Position numbers and translations under genes: made by a program. From Brevundimonas sp. UBA7664 (GTDB taxonomy: Bacteria > Pseudomonadota > Alphaproteobacteria > Caulobacterales > Caulobacteraceae): a DNA stretch of 29,300 bases. The stretch is from contig NZ_DLHQ01000039.1 of assembly GCF_002483305.1 (NCBI RefSeq), positions 198 to 29,497 of the forward strand, read 5' to 3'. Each line of letters starts with the position of its first letter. Position 1 is the first letter of the stretch. The notes below the pieces were generated by a model, which searched no databases, had not been told where the DNA came from, and was given only the letters and a program-made list of their open reading frames with translations. Below, piece by piece: positions 22,706 to 29,300 of this stretch.

Positions 22706-25606
22706 CTAGTGCGCCTCGTCCCAGTTCCCCGCCGCCCGCGCATCCACCACCAGCGGCACGGTCAGGGCCACGGCCGGTTCCGCCGCCCCCTCCATCGTCC
22801 GCTTGATCACGGCGATGGCGCGCCCGGCCTCGGCTTCGGGGGCCTCGAAGACCAGTTCGTCGTGGACCTGGAGCAGCATCTTCGTTGACAGGCCGGCCTC
22901 AACCAAAGCCCCCGGCATCCGCATCATGGCGCGGCGGATGATGTCGGCGGCGGCGCCCTGGATGGGGGCGTTGATGGCGGCGCGTTCGCCGAACTGGCGC
23001 TCGGCCCCGGACTTTGAATGGATGGCGGGGATGTGGATGCGGCGGCCGAAGACGGTGCTGACCATGCCGGTCTCGCGCACCTGGGCCTTGGTGGCGTCCA
23101 TGTATGTGCGGATGCCGGGGAAGCGCTCGAAATAGGTCTTGATGTAGGCGCCGGCCTCGCCCTGGTCGATGTTCAGCTGGGCGGCCAGGCCGAAGGCGCT
23201 GATGCCGTAGACGATGCCGAAATTGATCGCCTTGGCGCGGCGGCGCGTCTCGGGGTCCATCTGGTCGACGGGGACGCCGAACATCTCGCTGGCCGTGGCG
23301 GTGTGGATGTCGATGCCGGCGGCGAAGGCGCGCTTGAGCTCGGGGATGTCGCCGATATGGGCCAGCAGGCGCAGCTCGATCTGGCTGTAGTCGGCGCTGA
23401 TCAGGACATGGCCGGGGGCGGCGATGAAGGCCTGACGGATCTGGCGGCCGGTCTCGGTGCGGATCGGGATGTTCTGCAGGTTGGGGTCGGACGAGGCGAG
23501 GCGGCCGGTGGTGGCGGCGGCGAGCTGGTAGCTGGTGTGGACGCGGTCGGTGGTCTTGTCGGCGGCCTCGATCAGGGCGTCGGTATAGGTGCCCTTGAGC
23601 TTGGACAGCTGGCGCCAGTCCAGCAGGACGCGCGGCAGGTCGTGGGTCAGGGCCAGGGCCTCGAGCGTGGCGGCGCCGGTTTCCCACTGGCCGGAGGCGG
23701 TCTTCTTGCCGCCGGTCAGAGCCATTTCGCCGAACAGGATGTCGCCGATCTGGCGCGGGGAGCCGACGTTGAACGGGCGGCCGGCCAGCTCGTGCGCCTG
23801 CTGCTCCAGCTCGGCCATGCGCAGGCCGAACTCGGAGGACAGCCGCTTGAGGCGGTCGGGGTCGACGCGGATGCCGGCCCGCTCCATGTCGGCCAGGACG
23901 GCGGGCATGCCGCGCTCCAGCGTCTCATAGACGGTGACCAGGTGCTCTTCGGCCAGGCGCGGCTTGAGGAGGCGCCACAGGCGCAGGGTGACGTCGGCGT
24001 CCTCGGCGGCGTAGCAGGTGGCCGGTTTCAACTCGACGTGTTTGAACGATTTCTGCGCCTTGCCCGTCCCGGCGACGGTCTTGAAGGCGATGGGGTCGTG
24101 GCCGAGGTGGAGCCGGGCCAGCTCGTCCATGCCGTGGGCGTGCAGGCCGCCCTCGAGCACGTAGGAGATCAGCATGGTGTCGTCGATCGGGGCGACGCGG
24201 ATGCCCCTCTGCGCCATGACGGCGAGGTCGTATTTGCCGTTCTGGGTGACCTTGAGGACGGCGGGGTTCTCGAGCAGCGTCTTGAGGCGGGCGAGGGCCG
24301 TGGGCTTGTCGATCTGGGTGAGGGCCTCGCGCTGCTCGCTCTCGCCGCCGAAGTCGAGGCCGCCGGCGTTGGGCGCGGGCGGGTGCTCGTGGGTCAGGGG
24401 GATGTAGCAGGCGTCGTTGGGGCCGATGGCGAGGGACACGCCGCACAGGCCGGCGTGGGTCGCGGACAGGGCGTCGGTCTCGGTGTCGAAGCCGACGACG
24501 CCGGCCTCGGTCGCGCGGGCGATCCAGGCGTCGAGCGCTTCCAGCGTCTGGACGCAGGTGTAGGCCTCGGTGTCGAAGCCCTGCGCCTCGGCCGGGCCGG
24601 TCGCGACCTGGCCGTAGCGGGGCGTGGCGACGGGGGCGGAGGGGACCTTGGGCCGGGCGACGAAGGCGGTGCCGTTGGTGGCCGGGGCCTTGCCGTCGCC
24701 GACGCGGTTGCGCAGCGAGCGGAACTCCATCTTGTCGAGGAAGGCGGCGAGGGTCTCGGGGTCGGGGTCGCGGATGGCGAAGTCGGCGATGGGCTCGGGG
24801 GCGGGGGCCTCGCAGTCGAGGCGGCAGAGCTCGCGGCTGAGCCGGATCTGGTCGGCGAATTCGATCAGGGTCTCGCGGCGCTTGGGCTGTTTGATCTCGC
24901 CGGCGCGGGCCAGAAGCGTGTCGAGGTCGCCGTATTCGCCGATCAGCTGGGCGGCGGTCTTGGGGCCGATGCCGGGGGCGCCGGGGACGTTGTCGACGCT
25001 GTCGCCGATCAGGGCCTGGACCTCGACCACCTTGTCGGGCGTGACGCCGAACTTTTCGAACACGGCCTCCTCGGCGAGGCGGCGCTCCTTCATCGGGTCC
25101 CACATGACGACCGAGGGGCCGATCAGCTGCATCAGGTCCTTGTCTGACGAGACGATGACCGCCTCGCCGCCGGCGTCGCGGGCCTTGCAGGCATAGGTGG
25201 CGATCAGGTCGTCGGCCTCGTAGCCGGGCAGTTCGACGCAATGGACGCCGAAGGCGGCGGTGGCCTCGCGGACCAGCGGGAACTGGGGGATCAGGTCCTC
25301 GGGCGGGGCGCTGCGGTTGGCCTTGTACTGGTCGTACATGGCGTTGCGGAAGGTCTTCTCCGAATGGTCGAAGACGGCGACGAGGTGGGTCGGACCGTCG
25401 TCGCCCTTCATGTCGCGGATCAGCTTCCACAGCATGTTGCAGTAGCCCTGGACGGCGCCGACGGGCAGGCCGTCGGACTTGCGCGTCAGGGGCGGCAGGG
25501 CGTGGTAGGCGCGGAAGATGTAGGCCGAGGCGTCGATCATCCACAGCCGCACGGCGGGGCCGTCCTGGGTGAGGGGGCGGTCGGGCGAGTCGGGCGCGTC
25601 GGTCAT
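22706..25606 (-). CDS. polA: DNA polymerase I
   Basis: The enzyme removes RNA primers, fills gaps and does repair synthesis. The 966-residue protein has all three domains. The 5'-3' exonuclease/flap domain (residues about 20-310) has WMIDASAYIFRAYHA, LPGYEADDLIATYA, SSDKDLMQLIG and GDSVDNVPGAPGIGPKTA. The proofreading domain, from about residue 370, retains its catalytic acids in FDTETDAL, with NGKYDL and CYAAEDADVTLRLW. The polymerase domain has motif A ADYSQIELRLLAHI (about 738), motif B RRRAKAINFGIVYG and motif C QVHDELVFEAP (about 915). Proofreading residues are intact, unlike some bacterial PolA. The gene is separated by 60 bp from the lipoprotein gene upstream. Confidence 0.98.
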   Translation of the reverse strand: MTDAPDSPDRPLTQDGPAVRLWMIDASAYIFRAYHALPPLTRKSDGLPVGAVQGYCNMLWKLIRDMKGDDGPTHLVAVFDHSEKTFRNAMYDQYKANRSAPPEDLIPQFPLVREATAAFGVHCVELPGYEADDLIATYACKARDAGGEAVIVSSDKDLMQLIGPSVVMWDPMKERRLAEEAVFEKFGVTPDKVVEVQALIGDSVDNVPGAPGIGPKTAAQLIGEYGDLDTLLARAGEIKQPKRRETLIEFADQIRLSRELCRLDCEAPAPEPIADFAIRDPDPETLAAFLDKMEFRSLRNRVGDGKAPATNGTAFVARPKVPSAPVATPRYGQVATGPAEAQGFDTEAYTCVQTLEALDAWIARATEAGVVGFDTETDALSATHAGLCGVSLAIGPNDACYIPLTHEHPPAPNAGGLDFGGESEQREALTQIDKPTALARLKTLLENPAVLKVTQNGKYDLAVMAQRGIRVAPIDDTMLISYVLEGGLHAHGMDELARLHLGHDPIAFKTVAGTGKAQKSFKHVELKPATCYAAEDADVTLRLWRLLKPRLAEEHLVTVYETLERGMPAVLADMERAGIRVDPDRLKRLSSEFGLRMAELEQQAHELAGRPFNVGSPRQIGDILFGEMALTGGKKTASGQWETGAATLEALALTHDLPRVLLDWRQLSKLKGTYTDALIEAADKTTDRVHTSYQLAAATTGRLASSDPNLQNIPIRTETGRQIRQAFIAAPGHVLISADYSQIELRLLAHIGDIPELKRAFAAGIDIHTATASEMFGVPVDQMDPETRRRAKAINFGIVYGISAFGLAAQLNIDQGEAGAYIKTYFERFPGIRTYMDATKAQVRETGMVSTVFGRRIHIPAIHSKSGAERQFGERAAINAPIQGAAADIIRRAMMRMPGALVEAGLSTKMLLQVHDELVFEAPEAEAGRAIAVIKRTMEGAAEPAVALTVPLVVDARAAGNWDEAH

Positions 25607-25666
25607 GCGGCGAACATAGGCGGGCGCGGCGCCGCCGTCACCGGCTCCCGGGCAAAGGTTTGGGCG

Positions 25667-26113
25667 TCAGGACACCCAGGTCCGGCGGCACGAGCCTTCC
25701 GGGACCGTCCAGCCGGCGAAGCCCGAGAGGACCCGGCACTCATAGCCCTGTCCCGCGAGCGGGCCGTGCATGATGCCGGTGGCGACCACGGCGCCGCGGC
25801 CGTCATAGACGGGCCGAGCGAAGCTGACCCAGCGCATGCGCTGACGCGGATCGCCGGGGGCGTCGGGGTCGTACGGCTGGAAGGCGAGGCCGTGGCGGCT
25901 CCAGTCGCAACGCGGGGCGTAGTCGCCCTCGAAGCGGATCGGCAGGGGCCGGTTGTCGGTGCTGTTGAAACGGTAGTGCTCCTTCGCGATCGCGGCGATG
26001 ACGGCGCAGTCGTTGCCGTCCGCCATCGGCGGGCCGCCGGGACCGGGCTCCATCGGCGTGGCGCAGGCGCCGAGCAGCAGGGACGAGGCGGCGAGGATAG
26101 GAAGAACGCGCAT
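25667..26113 (-). CDS. Small hypothetical lipoprotein
   Basis: The 148-residue protein starts with a lipoprotein signal peptide, MRVLPILAASSLLLGAC, with lipobox LGAC and acylated Cys17. The mature part has three further Cys (DCAVIAAIAKEHYRF, APRCDWSRHGL, YECRVLSGF) plus SCRRTWVS at the end, suggesting disulfides. Residues VIAAIAKEHYRFNST and VSFARPVYDGRGAVVATGIMHGPLAG have no function known to me; similar small lipoproteins occur in Caulobacteraceae. It follows the TPP-enzyme gene by 9 bp on the same strand, so the two are probably cotranscribed, although no functional link is evident. Confidence 0.8.
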   Translation of the reverse strand: MRVLPILAASSLLLGACATPMEPGPGGPPMADGNDCAVIAAIAKEHYRFNSTDNRPLPIRFEGDYAPRCDWSRHGLAFQPYDPDAPGDPRQRMRWVSFARPVYDGRGAVVATGIMHGPLAGQGYECRVLSGFAGWTVPEGSCRRTWVS

Positions 26114-26122
26114 GGCGGCTCC

Positions 26123-27784
26123 TTATTGCGAGCGCAGGCCGGTGATGGTGCGGTTGGGGGCGATATCCTCGGCCGAGGTGATCAGGTGAACGAGCGCGGG
26201 GCGGCCGGCGTTCCGCGCGGCCTGGAGGGCGGCGGGGAAGTCGGCGGTGGTCTCGCAGCGGATGCCGAAGGCGCCGAAGGCCTCGGCGTATTTGACGAAG
26301 TCGGGGTTCACCAGGTCGGTGGCGATGGTCCGCTGTCCGCCCGGATAGTGCATCTCCTGGTGCATGCGGATGGTGCCGTAGGTCCCGTTGTCGACCACCA
26401 CGACGACGGCGTTGATGCCGTACTGGACGGCGGTGGCGATCTCCTGCCCGGTCATCAGATAGTCGCCGTCGCCCGCGATGCAGATGACCTCGCGATCGGG
26501 ATGGACCGACTTGGCGGCGAGGGCGGCGGGATAGCCGTAGCCCATGGCGCCCGAGGTCGGGGCCAGCTGGGTGCGACAGGCGCGGTGACGGTAGAAGCGG
26601 TGCAGCCAGGCGGCGAAATTGCCGGCGCCGTTGGTGACGATGGCGGTCGGCGGCAGGCTGTCGTGCAGGTGCGCCATGCACTCGCTCATGTTCACCGCGC
26701 CGGTCACGGGCACGGGGGTCGAGAAGGCCTGGTAATCGGCGTGGGCGGCGGCGGCCTCGTCATGCCAGGTGCGGCCCGGCTCGATGGCGGACAGGGCGAG
26801 GGCGGCCAGCGAATTGTCGGCCGTCGCGCTGATCAGCGGGGTCCAGACGCGACCCAGCTCCTCCGCGCCCGGATGGATGTGGATCAGGGTCTCGGCGGTG
26901 CGGGCGCGGTCGAACAGGGTGTAGCCCTGGGTCGGGTTCTCGCCGAGGCGGGCGCCGACGGCGAGGATCAGGTCGGCGGCCTTGGCCCGGGCGGTCAGTT
27001 TCGGGTTGCAGCCGAGGCCGAGGTCGCCGGCGTAGTTGGGGCGGGCGTTGGACAGGATGTCCTTGCGCCGGAACGACAGGCTGACGGGCAGACCTATGCG
27101 CTCGGCCCAGTCGCCGATGGCGGCGGCGGCCTCCTCGGTCCAGCCGGAGCCGCCGAGGACCAGCAGCGGGCGTTCGGCTTTCGCCAGACGCGCGCGCACC
27201 TGTTCGACAAAGGCCGGGTCCAGCGCCGCCTTCGCGGGGGTCACCGGGCGGATCGGGGCGGGGCCGCCGTCGGCATGGAGGATGTCCTCGGGCAGGGCGA
27301 TGACCACGGGCCCCATCCGGCCCTGCAGGGCGGTGGCGAAGGCGCGCTCGACGACCTCGACGGTGCGTTCGGGACTCTCGATCTCGGTGGCCCATTTGGC
27401 CAGGCCGCCGAAGACCTCGCGATAGTCGACCTCCTGGAAGGCGCCGCGACCGCGGTCGGTCAGGGCGATCTGGCCGACGAACAGGATCATCGGGGTGGAG
27501 TCCTGGTGCGCCGTGTGCACGCCGATTGAGGCGTGGGTGGCGCCTGGCCCGCGGGTGACCATGCAGACGCCGGGCTTGCCGGTCAGCTTGCCGTAGGCCT
27601 CGGCCATGTTGGCGGCGCCGGCCTCGTGGCGGCAGGCGATGACCTGGATCCGGTCGCGCACGTCGGCGAGGGCGTCGAGGACGGCGAGATAGCTCTCGCC
27701 CGGGACGCAGAAGACGCGGTCGATGCCGTTCATGACGAGGGTGTCGACGATGCGGCGGGCGGCGGTGTTGGCGGGCTGGCTCAT
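26123..27784 (-). CDS. Thiamine pyrophosphate-dependent enzyme, acetolactate-synthase-like
   Basis: The 553-residue protein has the three-domain layout of the pyruvate oxidase/acetolactate synthase family. The N-terminal TPP-Pyr domain has the catalytic Glu54 in CRHEAGAANMAEAYGK and TRGPGATHASIGVHTA. The central domain has LLVLGGSGWTEEAAA and SFRRKDILSNARPNYAGDLGLG. The C-terminal TPP-binding domain has GAMGYGYPAALAAK and GDGDYLMTGQEIATAVQYG, ending in NGTYGTIRMHQEMHYPG, which binds the diphosphate through Mg. It is a stand-alone catalytic subunit without an adjacent small regulatory ilvN-type gene, so a biosynthetic IlvB is less likely than a decarboxylase or ligase paralogue. The substrate cannot be assigned from the sequence. 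The lipoprotein gene follows 9 bp downstream. Confidence 0.92.
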   Translation of the reverse strand: MSQPANTAARRIVDTLVMNGIDRVFCVPGESYLAVLDALADVRDRIQVIACRHEAGAANMAEAYGKLTGKPGVCMVTRGPGATHASIGVHTAHQDSTPMILFVGQIALTDRGRGAFQEVDYREVFGGLAKWATEIESPERTVEVVERAFATALQGRMGPVVIALPEDILHADGGPAPIRPVTPAKAALDPAFVEQVRARLAKAERPLLVLGGSGWTEEAAAAIGDWAERIGLPVSLSFRRKDILSNARPNYAGDLGLGCNPKLTARAKAADLILAVGARLGENPTQGYTLFDRARTAETLIHIHPGAEELGRVWTPLISATADNSLAALALSAIEPGRTWHDEAAAAHADYQAFSTPVPVTGAVNMSECMAHLHDSLPPTAIVTNGAGNFAAWLHRFYRHRACRTQLAPTSGAMGYGYPAALAAKSVHPDREVICIAGDGDYLMTGQEIATAVQYGINAVVVVVDNGTYGTIRMHQEMHYPGGQRTIATDLVNPDFVKYAEAFGAFGIRCETTADFPAALQAARNAGRPALVHLITSAEDIAPNRTITGLRSQ

Positions 27785-27879
27785 GCCGGACCGGTTAGCA
27801 GATCAAACCGGGCCTTGGCCATGCAACCCCACGGTCACGCTTGCGTTTACGGCGAAGGTTCACCCCAAAAGGAAGTCCC

Positions 27880-28017
27880 ATGAAAAAGATCCTCGCCCTC
27901 AGCCTCGTCGCCGCCGCCTTGGCCGTTTCGGCCTGCAACACCGTGTCCGGCGTCGGCCGCGACGTGTCCGCCGCCGGCAGCGCCGTGACGTCCGGCGCTG
28001 AGGAAGCCAAGAACTAG
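27880..28017 (+). CDS. Entericidin A/B-family small lipoprotein
   Basis: The 45-residue protein begins MKKILALSLVAAALAVSAC, a lipoprotein signal with acylated Cys19. The entericidin-type tail follows: NTVSGVGRDVSAAGSAVTSG, then AEEAKN. Entericidins are small membrane lipoproteins; in E. coli the pair EcnA/EcnB acts as an antidote and bacteriolytic toxin, but single copies like this one are widespread in proteobacteria with unproved roles. The ATG is preceded by AAAAGGAAG at ideal spacing. The gene is divergent from the TPP-enzyme gene and convergent with truA, with a palindromic repeat between it and truA. Confidence 0.88.
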   Translation: MKKILALSLVAAALAVSACNTVSGVGRDVSAAGSAVTSGAEEAKN

Positions 28018-28023
28018 GACGAA

Positions 28024-28067
28024 CTTGTCATCCCGGCTCGCCGCTTTGCGGCGTCCGGGATGACAAG
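28024..28067. repeat. REP-like hairpin, same family as 8611-8826
   Basis: A 13-bp perfect stem (28024-28036 with 28055-28067) encloses a second hairpin, CGCCGC-TTT-GCGGCG. It closely matches the outer units of the 8611-8826 cluster. It lies between the convergent ends of the entericidin-like gene and truA and could terminate or protect both transcripts. Confidence 0.8.
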
Positions 28068-28093
28068 GCGCCGCGCTATTCGACGTACGAGCG

Positions 28094-28831
28094 TTAGTAG
28101 ACCACGCCCGTCAGATAGAGCCCCGTCGACGGCGCCACGGGGCCGCAGGCGGCGCGGTCGCGGGCGGCGAGGGCCGCCGCGACGTCCCCGATCGCCCACC
28201 GTCCCAGCCCGACCTCGACCAGGGTGCCGGTCATCGAGCGCACCTGCCGGTGCAGGAAGCTGCGCGCCTCGAAGACCAGATGCACCTCGTCGCCGACCCG
28301 CGTGACGCGGGCGACGTCGAGGGTCTTCTCGGGTGATTTCGACTGGCAGTTCACATCGCGGAAGGTGGTGAAGTCGTGCAGGCCGACCAGGCTCTGCGCG
28401 GCTGCCTGCATGGCCTCGGCGTCCAGGGATTTACGCATGTGCCAGACCCGGCCCGCGTCCAGCGCCGGCGGACCGGGACGGTTGAGGATGCGGTACAGAT
28501 AGCGGCGGCCCGTGGCCGAGAAGCGGGCGTGCCATTCGCCGTCGACGTCGGCGCAGTCCAGCACCGAGATCGCCTCGCCGACCAGATGGGCGTTGAGGGC
28601 GTTCATCACCGTCTTCGCCGGCCAGTCCTTTTCGAGATCGAAGCTGATCACCTGGCCGGTGGCGTGGACGCCCGTATCGGTGCGGCCGGCGGCGGCGAGG
28701 CGCACGGTTTCGCCGCAGAAGGCGGTGATCGCCGTCTCGACGGAGCCCTGCACCGTCGGCTGGTCCGTCTGGGCCTGAAAGCCGTTATAGGCCGAGCCGT
28801 CATACTCCAGCGTGAGCCGGTAGCGTGTCAT
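28094..28831 (-). CDS. truA: tRNA pseudouridine synthase A
   Basis: TruA converts uridines 38-40 of tRNA anticodon stems to pseudouridine. The 245-residue protein starts MTRYRLTLEYDGSAYNGFQAQ and carries the catalytic Asp52 in AAGRTDTGVHATGQV. Further family segments are RFSATGRRYLYRILNR, DFTTFRD and FLHRQVRSMTGTLVEVGLGRW, ending in GLYLTGVVY. The start at 28831 gives the family's N-terminus; the frame extends upstream but those codons belong to the end of fmt in another frame. The fmt stop lies 10 bp upstream on the same strand, so the two form an operon, a common arrangement in alphaproteobacteria (usually with def). Confidence 0.97.
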   Translation of the reverse strand: MTRYRLTLEYDGSAYNGFQAQTDQPTVQGSVETAITAFCGETVRLAAAGRTDTGVHATGQVISFDLEKDWPAKTVMNALNAHLVGEAISVLDCADVDGEWHARFSATGRRYLYRILNRPGPPALDAGRVWHMRKSLDAEAMQAAAQSLVGLHDFTTFRDVNCQSKSPEKTLDVARVTRVGDEVHLVFEARSFLHRQVRSMTGTLVEVGLGRWAIGDVAAALAARDRAACGPVAPSTGLYLTGVVY

Positions 28832-28841
28832 GCCTGTTTCC

Positions 28842-29300
28842 CTATCGCTCGCCCCGCGGGGGCTCGCTGCTTGAGGGAGAGAGCACCGTTCCGGGCGGCA
28901 GGGGGAAGCCGCGCAGCATCTCGTCCGCCGACTGGGCCGCCTTGCCCGCCCGCTGGACGCGCAGCAGCCGGACCGCGCCATCGCCGCAGGCCAAGGTCAG
29001 GTCGGCATCCAGCACCTGACCCGCCGCGCCCGATCCGGTCGAGACGCGTGACATCAGCACCTTGATCCGCACGGGGCCGTCCTCGCCCGGAACCTCGAAC
29101 CAGGCGCCGGGGAAGGGCGACAGGCCGCGGATGTGGGCGTCGACTTCGGCCGCCGGACGGGACCAGTCGATCCGGGCCTCGGCGGGCGTGATCTTCTTCG
29201 CATAGGTCGGCTCGCCGACCTGTTCCGTGCCCTCGACGCCGCCGCGTTCGATGGCGGCCAGCGCCCGGGGCCAAAGGCTGGCGCCGGTGTGGGACATGCG
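28842..29300 (-). CDS. fmt: Methionyl-tRNA formyltransferase, C-terminal part (5' end outside window)
   Basis: Fmt formylates initiator Met-tRNA with 10-formyl-tetrahydrofolate. The visible 152 codons cover the end of the catalytic domain (YAKKITPAEARIDWSRPAAEV, a strong Fmt signature, then IRGLSPFPGAWFE) and the C-terminal tRNA-binding barrel (RIKVLMSRV ... GDGAVRLLRVQRAGKAAQSADEMLRGF). The frame is open through the window end. The final residues, PSSSEPPRGER and the TAG stop, are encoded by a palindromic repeat (28845-28876) of the same family as 14806-14915, so the normal end, probably PPGTVL, has been extended by repeat DNA. truA follows 10 bp downstream. Confidence 0.95.
   Translation of the reverse strand, partial: RMSHTGASLWPRALAAIERGGVEGTEQVGEPTYAKKITPAEARIDWSRPAAEVDAHIRGLSPFPGAWFEVPGEDGPVRIKVLMSRVSTGSGAAGQVLDADLTLACGDGAVRLLRVQRAGKAAQSADEMLRGFPLPPGTVLSPSSSEPPRGER
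28845..28876. repeat. Palindromic repeat inside the fmt 3' end
   Basis: This is a third copy of the 14806-14915 repeat family, sharing CGCTCGCC, a CCCCGCGGGG palindrome, GGCTCGCTGCTTGAG. It supplies roughly the last ten codons of fmt next to its stop and lies just upstream of truA. Confidence 0.65.

Noticed and set aside
23018..27529. Long plus-strand open frames opposite polA and the TPP-enzyme gene
   Set aside because: These are codon-bias shadows: composition is Gly/Val/Asp/Ala-rich with no family motifs, while the minus-strand frames carry complete polymerase and TPP-enzyme signatures.

Overview
This is GC-rich chromosomal DNA from an alphaproteobacterium, most likely Caulobacteraceae (Brevundimonas or a close relative). 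This rests on the codon bias, the gene content (groEL, LDH-type mdh, ZapE, YfiR/hybrid kinase, EcsC, entericidin-like lipoprotein) and two perfect alphaproteobacterial SOS boxes (GTTC-N7-GTTC). The genus is inferred from style and gene content only.

Layout. 1-1128: 3' part of groEL and its terminator. 1140-4560: an accessory patch. It holds an SOS-box-preceded higBA toxin-antitoxin pair, a decayed second groEL 3' end with its own terminator, an AT-richer gene for an unrecognised 608-aa membrane protein, and a gene-free stretch with a 30-bp perfect inverted repeat. 4570-8607: one operon with a TonB-dependent receptor gene that looks broken (internal deletion plus frameshift), a YfiR-family periplasmic protein and a CHASE8-like hybrid histidine kinase. 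8611-8826: a composite of palindromic repeats between convergent genes. 8842-10378 (minus): a tandem DUF4168 protein, a 49-aa Lys/Ala-rich protein and a GreA/GreB-like factor. 10433-12812 (plus): a TIGR03862-type flavoprotein and a serine hydrolase. 12809-14787 (minus): asd then rarD. 14990-16686 (plus): zapE and a YbjN-like secreted protein. 16751-17713 (minus): mdh. 17850-19088 (plus): an EcsC-family protein and a 73-aa ORF preceded by the second SOS box. 19236-22442 (minus): a large repetitive autotransporter. 22706-27784 (minus): polA, a small lipoprotein and a TPP-dependent acetolactate-synthase-like enzyme. 27880-28017 (plus): an entericidin-like lipoprotein. 28094-29300 (minus): truA and the 3' part of fmt.

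Most genes are housekeeping: protein folding, lysine/threonine/methionine biosynthesis, TCA cycle, DNA repair, translation initiation and tRNA modification. The most interesting parts are the two SOS boxes (one before higBA, one before an undescribed 73-aa ORF), the groEL tail remnant next to the TA module, the YfiR-kinase operon with a decayed receptor, and a family of palindromic repeats placed between convergent gene ends. One repeat family also supplies the last codons of fmt. No tRNA, rRNA, CRISPR array, transposase or integrase was seen.
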